A stretch of 64,000 nucleotides of DNA from Caulobacter endophyticus (lineage in GTDB: Bacteria > Pseudomonadota > Alphaproteobacteria > Caulobacterales > Caulobacteraceae), in contig NZ_QDKQ01000014.1 in the NCBI RefSeq assembly GCF_003116815.1, positions 62,001 to 126,000 of the forward strand, given 5' to 3'. Shown here in pieces: positions 1 through 8,403 of the stretch; within the stretch, counting starts at the first letter, position 1; each line of letters starts with the position of its first letter. The notes beneath the pieces are model-generated. The model was given only the letters and a program-made list of their open reading frames with translations. It had not been told where the DNA came from and made no database searches. Both the position numbers and the translations under genes were made by a program.

Positions 1-261
1 GGCTTCCTTGGCGTGGTCGGCGAAGTTCAGGCCGATGGCCAGGAACTTGCCGACATTGGCGATCGGCACGCCGTAGCGCGGCGAGCCTTCGACCACCGGC
101 AGGGTGGTGGGGTCGATGGCGGCGATCTTGGCGAGGCCTTCCGGGGTCAGGTCCGCGGCGGTGATGTCGGACACGTGGCCCGACAGGTCGCGGATCTTGC
201 CTTCGGAATCCAGCAGGCCGGGCTTTTCGGCGCCCCGCGGGCCGTAACGCAACAGTTTCAT
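1..261 (-). CDS. Fumarylacetoacetate hydrolase-family protein, 3' part missing
   Basis: The first 87 codons of a protein that runs off the left edge. The start is the ATG read on the minus strand at 259-261 (protein begins MKLLRYGPRGAEKPGLLD). The end of the visible part, KFLAIGLNFADHAKEA, matches the junction of the FAH superfamily between its small N-terminal domain and the catalytic barrel. It lies 43 bp downstream of L-rhamnonate dehydratase on the same strand, so the likely role is the last step of the diketo-hydrolase rhamnose pathway: splitting 2,4-diketo-3-deoxy-L-rhamnonate into pyruvate and L-lactate (LRA6-type). The family call is seen in the sequence. The substrate is inferred from context. 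Catalytic residues lie outside the window. Confidence 0.8.
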   Translation of the reverse strand, partial: MKLLRYGPRGAEKPGLLDSEGKIRDLSGHVSDITAADLTPEGLAKIAAIDPTTLPVVEGSPRYGVPIANVGKFLAIGLNFADHAKEA

Positions 262-304
262 GGTCTTCTGGCTCTAGGGGTAATGGGGGAAGGGGAGGCG
301 CGGC

Positions 305-1495
305 TTACCGCGGATACGGACGGTGCAGGCCGACGTCGCGGTTCAGCTCGACGCCGAAGCCGGGCGCGTCGCCGAGCTTGAGCTTGCCGTTGACCGGAAC
401 GGGCTCGCCGATCAGCTGCGGATGGAACATCGGCACGACCTCGTCGGCCTTCGGCGCCATCATCAGGAACTCGGCGAACGGGCTGTTATGGCGCGTGATG
501 ACGAAGTGGTAGCTGTACACCGACGAGCCGTGCGGGATCATCATCACGCCCTTGCTGTCGGCCAGGTTGGCGATCTTGATCAGCTCGGTGACGCCGCCGC
601 ACCAGCCCACGTCCGGCTGGATGATGTCGCAGCATTCCATTTCCAGCAGCATGCGGAAGCCCCAGCGGGTGGCTTCGTGCTCGCCGGTGGTGACCAGCAT
701 GCCGGGAGGGGCGTTCTTCTTGAGGTCGCGGTAGCCCCAGTAGTCGTCGGGGCTCAGGGCCTCTTCGATCCACTTCAGGCCGTACTCGTGGGCCTTGTGC
801 GCCAGCTTGGTGGCGTAGTTCAGGTCCAGCGACATCCAGCAGTCGAACATCAGCCAGAAGTCCTCGCCCACGCGGTTGCGCATGGTTTCGAGCTCTTCGA
901 GGTTCTTGCGCAGGCCCTCTTCACCTTCGGCCGGGCCGTGGTGCAGGGGCATCTTGCCGCCGATGAAGCCCAGCTCCTTGGCCAGGTCCGGACGCGCGCC
1001 GGTGGCGTAGAAGGTCAGCTCGTCGCGGACCTTGCCGCCCAGCAGGGCGTAGACTGGCTCCTGGCGCAGCTTGCCGATCAGGTCGTAGAGCGCCAGGTCG
1101 ACGCCCGAGATGGCGTTCACGACAAGGCCCTTGCGGCCGTAGTACTGGGTGGAGAAGTACATCTGGTCCCAGATCTTCTCGACCTCGGTCGGGTCGCGAC
1201 CTTCGAGGAAGCGGGCCAGATGCTTTTCGACGATGTAGGCGGCCGGTTCGCCGCCGGTGGTCACCGCAAAGCCGATCGTGCCGTCGACGGCCTCGATCTC
1301 GACCACGAGGGTGCCGAGCACGTTGATGCCGAAGCTCTGGCGGCTCTGGCGATACTCGGGATAGCGCGACATCGGGGTGGCGATGTGGTCGTCGATCCAG
1401 TGGCCTTCGCCCTGGTCGTGATAGTCGGCGCCGCCCCCGCGGACCACATAGGCGCGAACAGCCTTGATCAAGGGAAGCGGCATCTCGTGCTCCAA
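305..1495 (-). CDS. rhmD: L-rhamnonate dehydratase
   Basis: Mandelate-racemase-type member of the enolase superfamily, 396 aa, the usual length. It dehydrates L-rhamnonate to 2-keto-3-deoxy-L-rhamnonate. Signatures that match E. coli RhmD as I remember it are [20 protein letters not shown] near the N-terminus, [20 protein letters not shown], the metal-ligand strands [22 protein letters not shown] and [21 protein letters not shown], and the catalytic-His segment [10 protein letters not shown]. The C-terminus [17 protein letters not shown] is also typical. The start is the ATG at 1493-1495; the second Met, four codons later, is an alternative. It is divergent from an IclR gene across 201 bp and probably co-transcribed with the FAH-family gene downstream. 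Confidence 0.95.
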   Translation of the reverse strand: MEHEMPLPLIKAVRAYVVRGGGADYHDQGEGHWIDDHIATPMSRYPEYRQSRQSFGINVLGTLVVEIEAVDGTIGFAVTTGGEPAAYIVEKHLARFLEGRDPTEVEKIWDQMYFSTQYYGRKGLVVNAISGVDLALYDLIGKLRQEPVYALLGGKVRDELTFYATGARPDLAKELGFIGGKMPLHHGPAEGEEGLRKNLEELETMRNRVGEDFWLMFDCWMSLDLNYATKLAHKAHEYGLKWIEEALSPDDYWGYRDLKKNAPPGMLVTTGEHEATRWGFRMLLEMECCDIIQPDVGWCGGVTELIKIANLADSKGVMMIPHGSSVYSYHFVITRHNSPFAEFLMMAPKADEVVPMFHPQLIGEPVPVNGKLKLGDAPGFGVELNRDVGLHRPYPR

Positions 1496-1666
1496 CCATC
1501 GCCCGGTCTCTCGTGACCGGATCTGCCCCTATTAGAGGAGGCGCGCCAGCGGGGCCGCCGAACGACGCGAACGGATGTTCGCGCTACCTCCCCAGAACAT
1601 CGTATGACACGCTTGTCGCAGGACCCCCGCGACCGAAAGAGTCGCTGACGCGAGCCCTTGTCTTGC

Positions 1667-1686
1667 GTTCCATATTATGAGAGGTA
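1667..1686. promoter_or_regulatory. Candidate IclR-family operator in the rhmD/iclR divergent promoter
   Basis: GTTCCATATTATGAGAGGTA sits 10 bp before the iclR start codon. TTCCATA followed by TATGAGA is an imperfect dyad (5 of 7 positions) resembling the TTCCATATTATGGAA-type sites used by many IclR/KdgR regulators. It is the only AT-rich stretch in this otherwise GC-rich gap. Assignment to the adjacent regulator is inferred. Confidence 0.4.
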
Positions 1687-1696
1687 GTGCTACAAA

Positions 1697-2530
1697 ATGA
1701 AACCCAGCACGTCAAGGGGAGCGGAACCGGTGGCGGACGACGAAGGCGCGGCGACCAAGAGCCCAAGCGGCAGCCAGACGCTGTTTCGCGGCCTGGACGT
1801 GCTCGACGTGGTGGCCGACGCGGGGGCCATCGGCCTGCCGGCGCTGGCCGCGCGACTCGGGCTGACGCGCAGCACCACGCACCGTCTGGCCACCGCCCTT
1901 GTCGAGCGCCGCCTGCTGACCCAGACCCCGCGTGAAGGCTACAGCCTGGGTCCGAAGCTTCTGGAGCTGGGCTACCTGGCCAGCCAGCAGATGGACCTGC
2001 CGCGCATCGCGCGCCCGCACCTGGAGAAGCTGTGGGAAGAGCTCGAGGACACCGTCCACCTGGGCGTGCTGGACGACGACCGCGCTCTTTACCTGGACAA
2101 GCTGACCGGCCGCCGTCGCATCAACATCTCCTCGCGCGTGGGCGATCGCCAGCCGATCCGCTCCACCGGCCTGGGCAAGGCCCTGGTGCTCGACGATGAC
2201 GAGAGCCGCTGGCGCACGCTGTATCGCAAGGAAGGCCCGGCGGCCGCCGGCGCGCCGAACGAAGAGCAGTGGATCGCCTGGATGCACGACTATTCGCAGC
2301 GCGGCATCGCCTTCGACCTTGAAGAGAATGAAGACCGCATCCGCTGCGTGGCCGCGCCCGTGCGCGGGGCGGGCGGTCAGATCGTCGCCGCGATCAGCGT
2401 CTCGGGCGCTGCTCAGTACATGGACGACGAACGGATGGGCGGGCTGGTGGACGACATCCGCCTGGCCGCCGACGCGATCAGCCGCGATCTGGGCTGGAAC
2501 GGCAAGCGGGGGTCGGGCGCCAAGACCTGA
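1697..2530 (+). CDS. IclR-family transcriptional regulator
   Basis: 277 aa. An approximately 25-residue polar leader is followed by a winged-HTH domain (SQTLFRGLDVLDVVADAG, then the recognition region LPALAARLGLTRSTTHRLA) and the IclR effector-binding GAF-like domain (GYSLGPKLLELGY, RSTGLGKALVLD, CVAAPVRGAGGQIVAAISVSG). IclR proteins are usually about 250-270 aa, so it is full length. It is transcribed away from rhmD and lies 33 bp upstream of the rhamnose dehydrogenase gene, so it probably controls both directions of the locus in response to rhamnonate or a keto-deoxy intermediate. The ligand is inferred. Confidence 0.92.
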   Translation: MKPSTSRGAEPVADDEGAATKSPSGSQTLFRGLDVLDVVADAGAIGLPALAARLGLTRSTTHRLATALVERRLLTQTPREGYSLGPKLLELGYLASQQMDLPRIARPHLEKLWEELEDTVHLGVLDDDRALYLDKLTGRRRINISSRVGDRQPIRSTGLGKALVLDDDESRWRTLYRKEGPAAAGAPNEEQWIAWMHDYSQRGIAFDLEENEDRIRCVAAPVRGAGGQIVAAISVSGAAQYMDDERMGGLVDDIRLAADAISRDLGWNGKRGSGAKT

Positions 2531-2563
2531 CGCCTCCCGCGCGTGAGTGAAGACGGAGGAACT

Positions 2564-3325
2564 ATGCTTCTGAAGGACAAGGTGGTGCTGGTGACCGGCG
2601 CCTCGGGCGGGATCGGCAAGGCGGCCGCCATCGGCGCGGCGCGTCATGGCGCCGACGTGGCGATCAACTACCACTCCGACGAGGCCGGCGCGGCCGACGC
2701 CGTAGCGCAGATTGAGGCCCTGGGCCGTCGCGCCATCGCCGTGAAGGGCGACGTGGCCCAGGTCGAAACCGCCCAGGCCTTCGTCGACGCCGCGGTCGCG
2801 GCCTTCGGCAAGGTCGACGTCTTCGTCAACAATGCCGGCATCTGCCCGTTCCACGCCTTCCTGGACATGCCGCCGGAAGTGATGGAGCGGACCATGAAGG
2901 TGAACCTGTTCGGCGCCTATTACATGGTGCAGGCGGCGGCCAACCAGATGGTCAAGCAAGGTCACGGCGGCTCGATCATCGCCGTCTCCTCGATCAGCGC
3001 CCTGGTCGGCGGCGGCATGCAGACGCACTACACCCCGACCAAGGCCGGCGTGCACAGCCTGATGCAGTCGACCGCCATCGCCCTGGGCAAGCATGGCATT
3101 CGCTGCAACTCGGTGCTGCCGGGCACGATCGAGACCGCGATCAACAAGGAAGACCTCGCCGACGTCGCCAAGCGCGAATACATGAGCGGCCGCATCCCGC
3201 TGGGCCGCCTGGGCGAGCCTGACGACCTGGCCGGCCCGATCGTGTTCCTGGCCTCGGACCTGGCCAACTACGTTACCGGCGCGGCCCTGCTGGTCGACGG
3301 CGGCGCGTTCGTGAACCTGCAGTAG
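2564..3325 (+). CDS. SDR dehydrogenase, probable L-rhamnose 1-dehydrogenase
   Basis: 253-aa classical short-chain dehydrogenase. It shows the cofactor motif VTGASGGIGKAA, NNAGI, catalytic Ser in SSIS, YTPTK (YxxxK) and the C-terminal YVTGAALLVDGG. I chose the ATG at 2564, preceded by GGAGGA at 2555-2560, over the in-frame GTG 21 bp upstream. By context it oxidises L-rhamnose to the rhamnonolactone, the first step of the non-phosphorylating pathway whose dehydratase is encoded divergently. The SDR family is certain. Substrate is inferred from the neighbours; glucose/ribitol dehydrogenase-like SDRs look similar. Confidence 0.85.
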   Translation: MLLKDKVVLVTGASGGIGKAAAIGAARHGADVAINYHSDEAGAADAVAQIEALGRRAIAVKGDVAQVETAQAFVDAAVAAFGKVDVFVNNAGICPFHAFLDMPPEVMERTMKVNLFGAYYMVQAAANQMVKQGHGGSIIAVSSISALVGGGMQTHYTPTKAGVHSLMQSTAIALGKHGIRCNSVLPGTIETAINKEDLADVAKREYMSGRIPLGRLGEPDDLAGPIVFLASDLANYVTGAALLVDGGAFVNLQ

Positions 3326-3340
3326 ATCGATCGCCCTTCC

Positions 3341-4480
3341 ATGATCGTCTCGTCGACCACCGACTTCCGTGAGGCTGCGCGGCGCAAGCTGCCGCGCTTC
3401 CTCTTCGACTACATCGACGGCGGCGCCTACGCCGAGCGGACCCTGGCCCGCAACGTCTCCGACCTGGCCGACCTCGCCCTGCGACAGCGGGTGCTCAAGG
3501 ACGTGTCCAAGGTGTCGACGGCGACCAGCCTGTTCGGCGTCGAGCAGTCCATGCCCGTGGTGCTGGCCCCCGTGGGCCTGACCGGCATGTACGCCCGGCG
3601 CGGCGAATGCCAGGCGGTGCGCGCGGCTTGCGCCAAGGGCGTGCCGCTGTGCCTGTCGACGGTGTCGGTGTGCGACGTGGACGAGGTGGCGGCGGCTTCC
3701 AGCCGGGCGCTGTGGTTCCAGCTCTACGTGCTGCGGGACCGCGCCTTCATGCGCGACCTCCTGGCCCGGGCGGCGGCGGCGGGGGCGAGCACGCTCGTCT
3801 TCACCGTCGACATGCCCGTGCCGGGGGCCCGCTATCGCGACGCCCATTCCGGCATGAGCGGTCCCAACGCCGGGGCGCGCCGCATCCTGCAGGCCATGGG
3901 CCGGCCTCAGTGGGCGTGGGACGTCGGCCTGATGGGCCGTCCCCACACGCTGGGCAACGTGGCTCCGGTGCTGAAGGGCAATACGGGCCTCGAGGACTTC
4001 ATGGGCTGGCTGGGGGCCAACTTCGACCCCTCGATCCAGTGGAAGGACCTCGAATGGATCCGGCAGTCCTGGAAGGGGCCGCTGATCATCAAGGGCGTGC
4101 TCGACCCTGAGGACGCCAAGGCCGCCGCCGACATCGGCGCCGACGGGGTGGTGGTGTCCAATCACGGCGGCCGCCAGCTTGACGGCGTGCTGTCGTCGGC
4201 CAAGGCGCTGCCGGCCATCGCCGAGGCCGTGGGCGACAGGTTGACCGTGCTGGCCGACGGCGGGGTGCGCTCGGGCCTCGACGTGGTGCGGATGCTGGCC
4301 CTGGGCGCCAAGGGCGTCCTCTTGGGCCGGGCCGCCGTCTACGCCCTGGCCGCGCGTGGCCAGGCGGGCGTGACCCAGCTCCTGGACCTGATGGAGAAGG
4401 AGATGCGGGTGGCCATGGCGCTGACCGGCGTCAATTCCGTCTCCGAGATCGACCGTTCAATCCTGGCGGAGACCCGCTGA
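3341..4480 (+). CDS. lldD: FMN-dependent L-lactate dehydrogenase
   Basis: 379 aa, an alpha-hydroxy-acid oxidase-family TIM barrel of the usual length. Motifs in order: [16 protein letters not shown] at the N-terminus, [52 protein letters not shown], the catalytic-His segment SNHGGRQLD, and the FMN-phosphate loop [20 protein letters not shown]. It oxidises L-lactate to pyruvate, passing electrons to the membrane quinone pool in LldD homologues. Its place in a rhamnose locus is meaningful because the diketo-hydrolase pathway releases L-lactate. It follows the SDR gene by 15 bp and overlaps the next gene by 1 bp. Confidence 0.92.
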   Translation: MIVSSTTDFREAARRKLPRFLFDYIDGGAYAERTLARNVSDLADLALRQRVLKDVSKVSTATSLFGVEQSMPVVLAPVGLTGMYARRGECQAVRAACAKGVPLCLSTVSVCDVDEVAAASSRALWFQLYVLRDRAFMRDLLARAAAAGASTLVFTVDMPVPGARYRDAHSGMSGPNAGARRILQAMGRPQWAWDVGLMGRPHTLGNVAPVLKGNTGLEDFMGWLGANFDPSIQWKDLEWIRQSWKGPLIIKGVLDPEDAKAAADIGADGVVVSNHGGRQLDGVLSSAKALPAIAEAVGDRLTVLADGGVRSGLDVVRMLALGAKGVLLGRAAVYALAARGQAGVTQLLDLMEKEMRVAMALTGVNSVSEIDRSILAETR

Positions 4481-5274
4481 TGAAGGCCGCCGCCGCCCTC
4501 GCACTGGCTCTGGTCATGGGGGCGGCGCCGGCCGCCCTGGCCGACCCAAACCGGATCGTCATCGCCAGCGACTCCACCGCCGCCGACTACAGCGCCCGCA
4601 GCTTCCCGCAGATGGGCTGGGGCATGGTGCTGAAGTGCTCGCTGACGCCGGACGCACAGATCGTCAACCTGGCCCGCGGCGGCCGCTCGACCAAGACCTT
4701 CCAGGAGGAGGGGCTGTGGTCGGTGCTGATGGCGCAGCTGAAGCCCGACGACACCGTGCTTATCCAGTTCGGCCACAACGACGCCGACACCAAGAAGATC
4801 GTCCGCTTCACCGACCCCAACGGGGCCTATGCCGACAATCTGCGGCGGTTCGTGGCCGACGTGCGGACGGCCGGCGCCAAGCCGGTGCTGATCACCCCGA
4901 TCGCCAAGCTGGTCTTCAAGGACGGCCAGATCCAGGACACGCACGGCCCGTATTCGGCGACCGTGCGGCGCGTGGCGGCGGAAACGAAGACGCCACTGAT
5001 CGACCTCGACAAGGAAAGCCAGGCCGCTCTCCAGAAGATGGGCGAGGCCGAGGGGGCCAAGCGCTTCATGATCTATTCGGCGGCCGACAAGATCGCCAGC
5101 CATCCCGAAGGGATCAACGACACCACCCACCCCAACGAGCTGGGCGCGCGCATGGCGGCCGGCATCGTGGCCAAGGGGCTGAAAGGGGCGAAGGTTCCGG
5201 CCTCGAAGCTGGTGCTGCGCGGCGAGGCCGATGCGTCGGCGCGTGGCGAGCCGACTTGCGCGGCCCATCCCTAG
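4480..5274 (+). CDS. Rhamnogalacturonan acetylesterase, SGNH hydrolase
   Basis: 264 aa with a Sec signal peptide ([21 protein letters not shown], cleavage near residue 21). The four SGNH blocks are visible: ASDSTAADY (nucleophile Ser), ARGGRSTKTF (Gly), IQFGHNDADT (Asn) and DTTHPNELGA (Asp and His). This is the pattern of RGAE/RhgT enzymes that remove acetyl groups from rhamnogalacturonan I in the periplasm or outside the cell. The ATG overlaps the lldD stop by one base, so it is translationally coupled to rhamnose catabolism. This links deacetylation of a rhamnose-rich pectin to use of the sugar. Confidence 0.9.
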   Translation: MKAAAALALALVMGAAPAALADPNRIVIASDSTAADYSARSFPQMGWGMVLKCSLTPDAQIVNLARGGRSTKTFQEEGLWSVLMAQLKPDDTVLIQFGHNDADTKKIVRFTDPNGAYADNLRRFVADVRTAGAKPVLITPIAKLVFKDGQIQDTHGPYSATVRRVAAETKTPLIDLDKESQAALQKMGEAEGAKRFMIYSAADKIASHPEGINDTTHPNELGARMAAGIVAKGLKGAKVPASKLVLRGEADASARGEPTCAAHP

Positions 5275-5360
5275 GTTTCAGGCAAAAAGAAAGGAGCGAC
5301 GGCGGGGCCGGCGCTCCTGGACCTCAGAGGGGGAAGTACGAGGTCAGGCAGAACAGGGAA

Positions 5361-5413
5361 GGATCGATCTTCGATCCATCGATCAATTCTCACAATGTGG
5401 ACAATTGATCGAT
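5361..5413. promoter_or_regulatory. Nested inverted repeats upstream of the SGNH esterase gene
   Basis: Two dyads lie in the 195-bp gap before the 5470 gene. The first is GGATCGA tct TCGATCC (5361-5377). The second has perfect 11-bp arms, ATCGATCAATT at 5378-5388 and AATTGATCGAT at 5403-5413, around a 14-bp centre. The segment is AT-rich compared with its surroundings and ends about 55 bp before the start codon, so it may be an operator or a leader hairpin. No U-tract follows, so a terminator is less likely. Confidence 0.5.
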
Positions 5414-5469
5414 ATATTGAGAATATCATTGAGGCGGCGGACGTCAACCGCCGTTGTGGGGAAACGCCG

Positions 5470-6699
5470 ATGAACCGTTGCATCCTGTCCGCCGCCTTGG
5501 TCCTGGCGCTGGCGCCCGCGCCGCTGCTGGCCGCGCCGAAAGCCCGGCCGGCGGCCGCTGTTTCCGAAGCTCCGGCCTGGCGCAGCGCCTGGGGCAATGC
5601 GCCGATCGCGCCGCAGGCCGTGGCCCGGCCGGGCGAGGCCAGAGCCTTCACCGACGTCACTGTCCGCCAGGTGATGCGTCTGAACGCCGGCGGCGAGGCG
5701 GTGCGCCTGCGCCTGTCCAACGAACTGAACGAGCGCCCGCTGGCGGTGGGGGCGATCACCCTGGCCCCGGCCGACGCCGACGGAAAGATCCTGGGCCCGC
5801 CGATCGCGGTGACGGTGGGCGGCAAGGCCGAGTTCACGATCCCGCCGGGCGCGCCGGTGTTGAGCGATCCGGTGACGCTGCCGGTCAAGGCGATGGACTA
5901 CGTCTCGGCGGCGATCTTCTACGTCGGGACCCAGGCGCCGGCCGGCCACCGTGTGCGCCTGTTCGTGGCCCCTCCCGGCAACCACGTCGCCAAGGACGCG
6001 ATCCCGGGCGAGCAGGCCCTCAAAGGTCCGGGCCTGATCAGCGGCGTCGAGGTACGCGGACCTGGCGAGGCGCCGGTGCTGGTGGCCATCGGCGACTCGA
6101 TCACCGAAGGCTCCGGCTCGACCCCGAACGCCGACAAGGGCTGGCCCGAGCAGCTGGCGGCGCGGCTGTCCGCGCGCGGCCAGGGCTGGAGCGTCGTCAA
6201 CATGGGTGTCGGCGGCGGACGGCTGCTGCGCGAGGTCTCGGGCCCCAGCGCGCTGTCGCGCTTCGACCGCGATGTGCTGAGCGTGGCCGGCGTCAAGGCG
6301 GTGGTGGTGCTGGAGGGCATCAACGATATCGGCCGTCCCGCCCAGCCCGGCTTCGCCGCCGACGCGGTGACGCCCGAAGACCTGATCGCCGGCTACCGCC
6401 AGCTGATCGCCCGGGCCCATGCGCGCGGCGTGAAGATCTATGGCGGCGTGATCCCGCCGTTCGAGGGCGCGGCCTACTATCACGACAAGGGCGAGGCCAC
6501 GCGCCAGGCCGTCAACGCCTGGATCCGCACCGGCGGCGAGTTCGACGGCGTCGTCGACTTCGACGCGGTGCTGCGCGATCCGGCCAAGCCCGGCCAACTG
6601 CGCGGCGAGGCCCATGGGGGCGACCACCTGCATCCGAACGATGCTGGCTACGCCCTGATGGCCGAGGCGGCGGACCGCGTGCTGTTCCCGGCCAAGTAG
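5470..6699 (+). CDS. Secreted GDSL/SGNH-family esterase
   Basis: 409 aa. I chose the ATG at 5470 because it gives a signal peptide (MNRCILSAALVLALAPAPLL, then AAP); an upstream in-frame start at 5395 would place the leader inside an inverted repeat. After an N-terminal beta-rich domain of about 190 residues come the SGNH blocks: VAIGDSITEGSGS (Ser), VVNMGVGGGRLL (Gly), VVLEGINDIG (Asn) and GGDHLHPNDAGY (Asp/His). Proteins of this architecture are polysaccharide or glycoside acyl esterases. The neighbourhood suggests pectin or rhamnogalacturonan side groups, but the substrate cannot be read from sequence. Confidence 0.88.
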   Translation: MNRCILSAALVLALAPAPLLAAPKARPAAAVSEAPAWRSAWGNAPIAPQAVARPGEARAFTDVTVRQVMRLNAGGEAVRLRLSNELNERPLAVGAITLAPADADGKILGPPIAVTVGGKAEFTIPPGAPVLSDPVTLPVKAMDYVSAAIFYVGTQAPAGHRVRLFVAPPGNHVAKDAIPGEQALKGPGLISGVEVRGPGEAPVLVAIGDSITEGSGSTPNADKGWPEQLAARLSARGQGWSVVNMGVGGGRLLREVSGPSALSRFDRDVLSVAGVKAVVVLEGINDIGRPAQPGFAADAVTPEDLIAGYRQLIARAHARGVKIYGGVIPPFEGAAYYHDKGEATRQAVNAWIRTGGEFDGVVDFDAVLRDPAKPGQLRGEAHGGDHLHPNDAGYALMAEAADRVLFPAK

Positions 6700-6740
6700 A
6701 AAGCGGCGACGCTTGCCGTTCTGGTGGCGATGAGGCTAGC

Positions 6741-6763
6741 TCCTCGCAGTAACACTGCGAGGA
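6741..6763 (+). promoter_or_regulatory. Perfect hairpin sequestering the ribosome-binding site
   Basis: TCCTCGCAGT, loop AAC, ACTGCGAGGA: a perfect 10-bp stem with a 3-nt loop. Its 3' arm contains GAGGA (6759-6763), the only Shine-Dalgarno-like sequence for the ATG at 6772. Folded RNA would therefore hide the ribosome-binding site of the small membrane protein. There is no T-run, so it is not an intrinsic terminator for the upstream gene. Confidence 0.55.
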
Positions 6764-6771
6764 CGCTGCTC

Positions 6772-6948
6772 ATGACGACTATCAGGTTGCTGCTGATCTC
6801 CGCGGCCGTGCTGGCGACGCCGGCCCTGGCTTATGCCGCCGACGGTGAATCCAAGAATTCGGTGGCGATCATTGCCGCACTGGTGGGCGTATTCACGGGC
6901 GTGGGGACGGTGTTGCTGGTGACCTATGCCAAGAACAAGAAAAAGTAG
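6772..6948 (+). CDS. Small secreted/membrane protein of unknown function
   Basis: 58 aa from the ATG at 6772; a start 48 bp upstream would also be in frame, but only this one begins with a signal peptide. The protein has a Sec signal (MTTIRLLLISAAVLATPALA), a short linker AADGESKNS, then one hydrophobic helix (about residues 31-52) and a basic end YAKNKKK. This suggests a periplasm-facing stub with a C-terminal membrane anchor, or a helical hairpin. I recognise no family. It stands alone between two secreted hydrolase genes and is preceded by the hairpin at 6741-6763. Confidence 0.6.
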   Translation: MTTIRLLLISAAVLATPALAYAADGESKNSVAIIAALVGVFTGVGTVLLVTYAKNKKK

Positions 6949-7046
6949 CCTCTTTCCAACCGATCATGCCGCGCCCTTGCCGCGGCGTGATTGCACCTGT
7001 CGCAATCCTGGGTAAGGTCGCTTCAAACGGCTGTTTGGGGTGAAGC

Positions 7047-8372
7047 ATGGCGATGCGAGTTGCGGGGCGGCGTTTCGGGCTGGCGACGGCCCTGGCCCTT
7101 TCCCTGGCCTGGAGCGGCGCTCCGGCCCTGGCCGCACCGAAGGACCAACTGACCGCCGCCGCGCCGGCCAGCGTCGGCGTCTCGTCCGAACGCCTGGCCC
7201 GCCTGGACGCCCTGATGAAGGACCTGGTCGCCAGCGGCCACCTGCCGGGCGCCACGACCATGCTGGTGCGTCACGGCAAGGTGGTCAGCTTCGAGACCTA
7301 TGGCGCCAGGAGCTTCGGCGGCCCGCCGATGACCAAGGACACGATTTTCCGCATCTACTCCCAGACCAAGCCGGTCACGGGCGTGGCGATGATGATCCTG
7401 TTCGAGGAAGGCAAGTGGAAGCTGGACGATCCGGTCAGCAAGTACGTGCCGGAGTTCGCCAACCTCAGGGTCTACAAGGGCGTCAACGCCGACGGCTCGT
7501 TCGTGACCGAGGCCGCCGACCGGCCGCCGACCATGCGCGAGATCATGAGCCACACGGGCGGCTTCGCCTATGGCCTCAACCCCGACAACCCGATCGACAA
7601 GGCCTATGTCTCGACGGGCGTGCTGGGCTCCAGGAGCGGCCAGGAGTTCGTCGAGAAGGTCGCCAAGCTGCCGCTGGTCGGGCCGCCCGGCAAGCAGTGG
7701 AAATACAGCGTTGCGGTCGACATCCAGGGCTTCATCGTCGAGAAGCTGTCGGGCCAGGGCCTGCCCGACTTCATGCAGACCCGCATCTTCGATCCGCTGA
7801 AGATGAAGGACACCGGCTTCTGGGTGCCGGCCGAGAAGGCCGATCGCCTGGCCAGCCTCTACGCGTGGAACAGCAAGGAAAAGAAGGTCCAGCCGGCCGA
7901 GGGCTTCATGGTGCTGGACGTCACCAAGCCGCCGGTGGTGGCCTCGGGCGGGGGCGGGCTGGTCTCCACCAACGCCGACTACGCCCGCTTCTGCCAGATG
8001 CTGCTGAACGGCGGCGAGCTGGACGGAGCGAGGATCCTGTCGCCGGCGACCGTGAAGCTGATGGCCGCCGACCACCTGCCCGACGCCATCCTCGACAATC
8101 CGAAGAGCGAGTTCTCCAAGGCCAGCGGCAAGGGTTTCGGCCTCGACTTCATGGTGGTCAACGATCCGGCCCGGGCCGGCACGCTGGCGGGGAAGGGGAC
8201 CTACAGCTGGGGCGGGGCCGCCGGCACCTGGTTCTGGATCGACCCGGAGAACGACCTCTTCTTCCTGGGAATGATCCACGTGCTGGGCAAGGACGGCGAC
8301 CCGGCCTTGCGCGACCTCGACGAGCGCGCCGCGACCCTGGTCTACCAGGCGCTCACCCATCCCGAAAAATAA
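7047..8372 (+). CDS. Serine hydrolase, beta-lactamase/EstB family
   Basis: 441 aa with a signal peptide ending near PALA (residue 28). It carries the class C beta-lactamase/DD-peptidase fold signatures: IYSQTKPVTG (SxxK nucleophile and general base), KYSVAVDIQG (the Tyr-containing motif, Y-S-V rather than YxN) and WGGAAGTWFW in place of KTG, the usual variant in esterase-like members. It acts in the periplasm on esters or amides of unknown identity. Antibiotic hydrolysis is unlikely for this branch. It is monocistronic or co-transcribed with the SDR gene 31 bp downstream. Confidence 0.88.
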   Translation: MAMRVAGRRFGLATALALSLAWSGAPALAAPKDQLTAAAPASVGVSSERLARLDALMKDLVASGHLPGATTMLVRHGKVVSFETYGARSFGGPPMTKDTIFRIYSQTKPVTGVAMMILFEEGKWKLDDPVSKYVPEFANLRVYKGVNADGSFVTEAADRPPTMREIMSHTGGFAYGLNPDNPIDKAYVSTGVLGSRSGQEFVEKVAKLPLVGPPGKQWKYSVAVDIQGFIVEKLSGQGLPDFMQTRIFDPLKMKDTGFWVPAEKADRLASLYAWNSKEKKVQPAEGFMVLDVTKPPVVASGGGGLVSTNADYARFCQMLLNGGELDGARILSPATVKLMAADHLPDAILDNPKSEFSKASGKGFGLDFMVVNDPARAGTLAGKGTYSWGGAAGTWFWIDPENDLFFLGMIHVLGKDGDPALRDLDERAATLVYQALTHPEK

Positions 8373-8403
8373 GGCCCGGCAAAGGGCTCACGGAGGAAAT
8401 CAC

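Noticed and set aside
1712..4165. An 817-codon open frame antisense to the iclR, SDR and lldD genes
   Set aside because: High GC leaves antisense frames open. The translation is Ala/Gly/His/Arg-rich without any family motif, while the plus-strand genes are clear.
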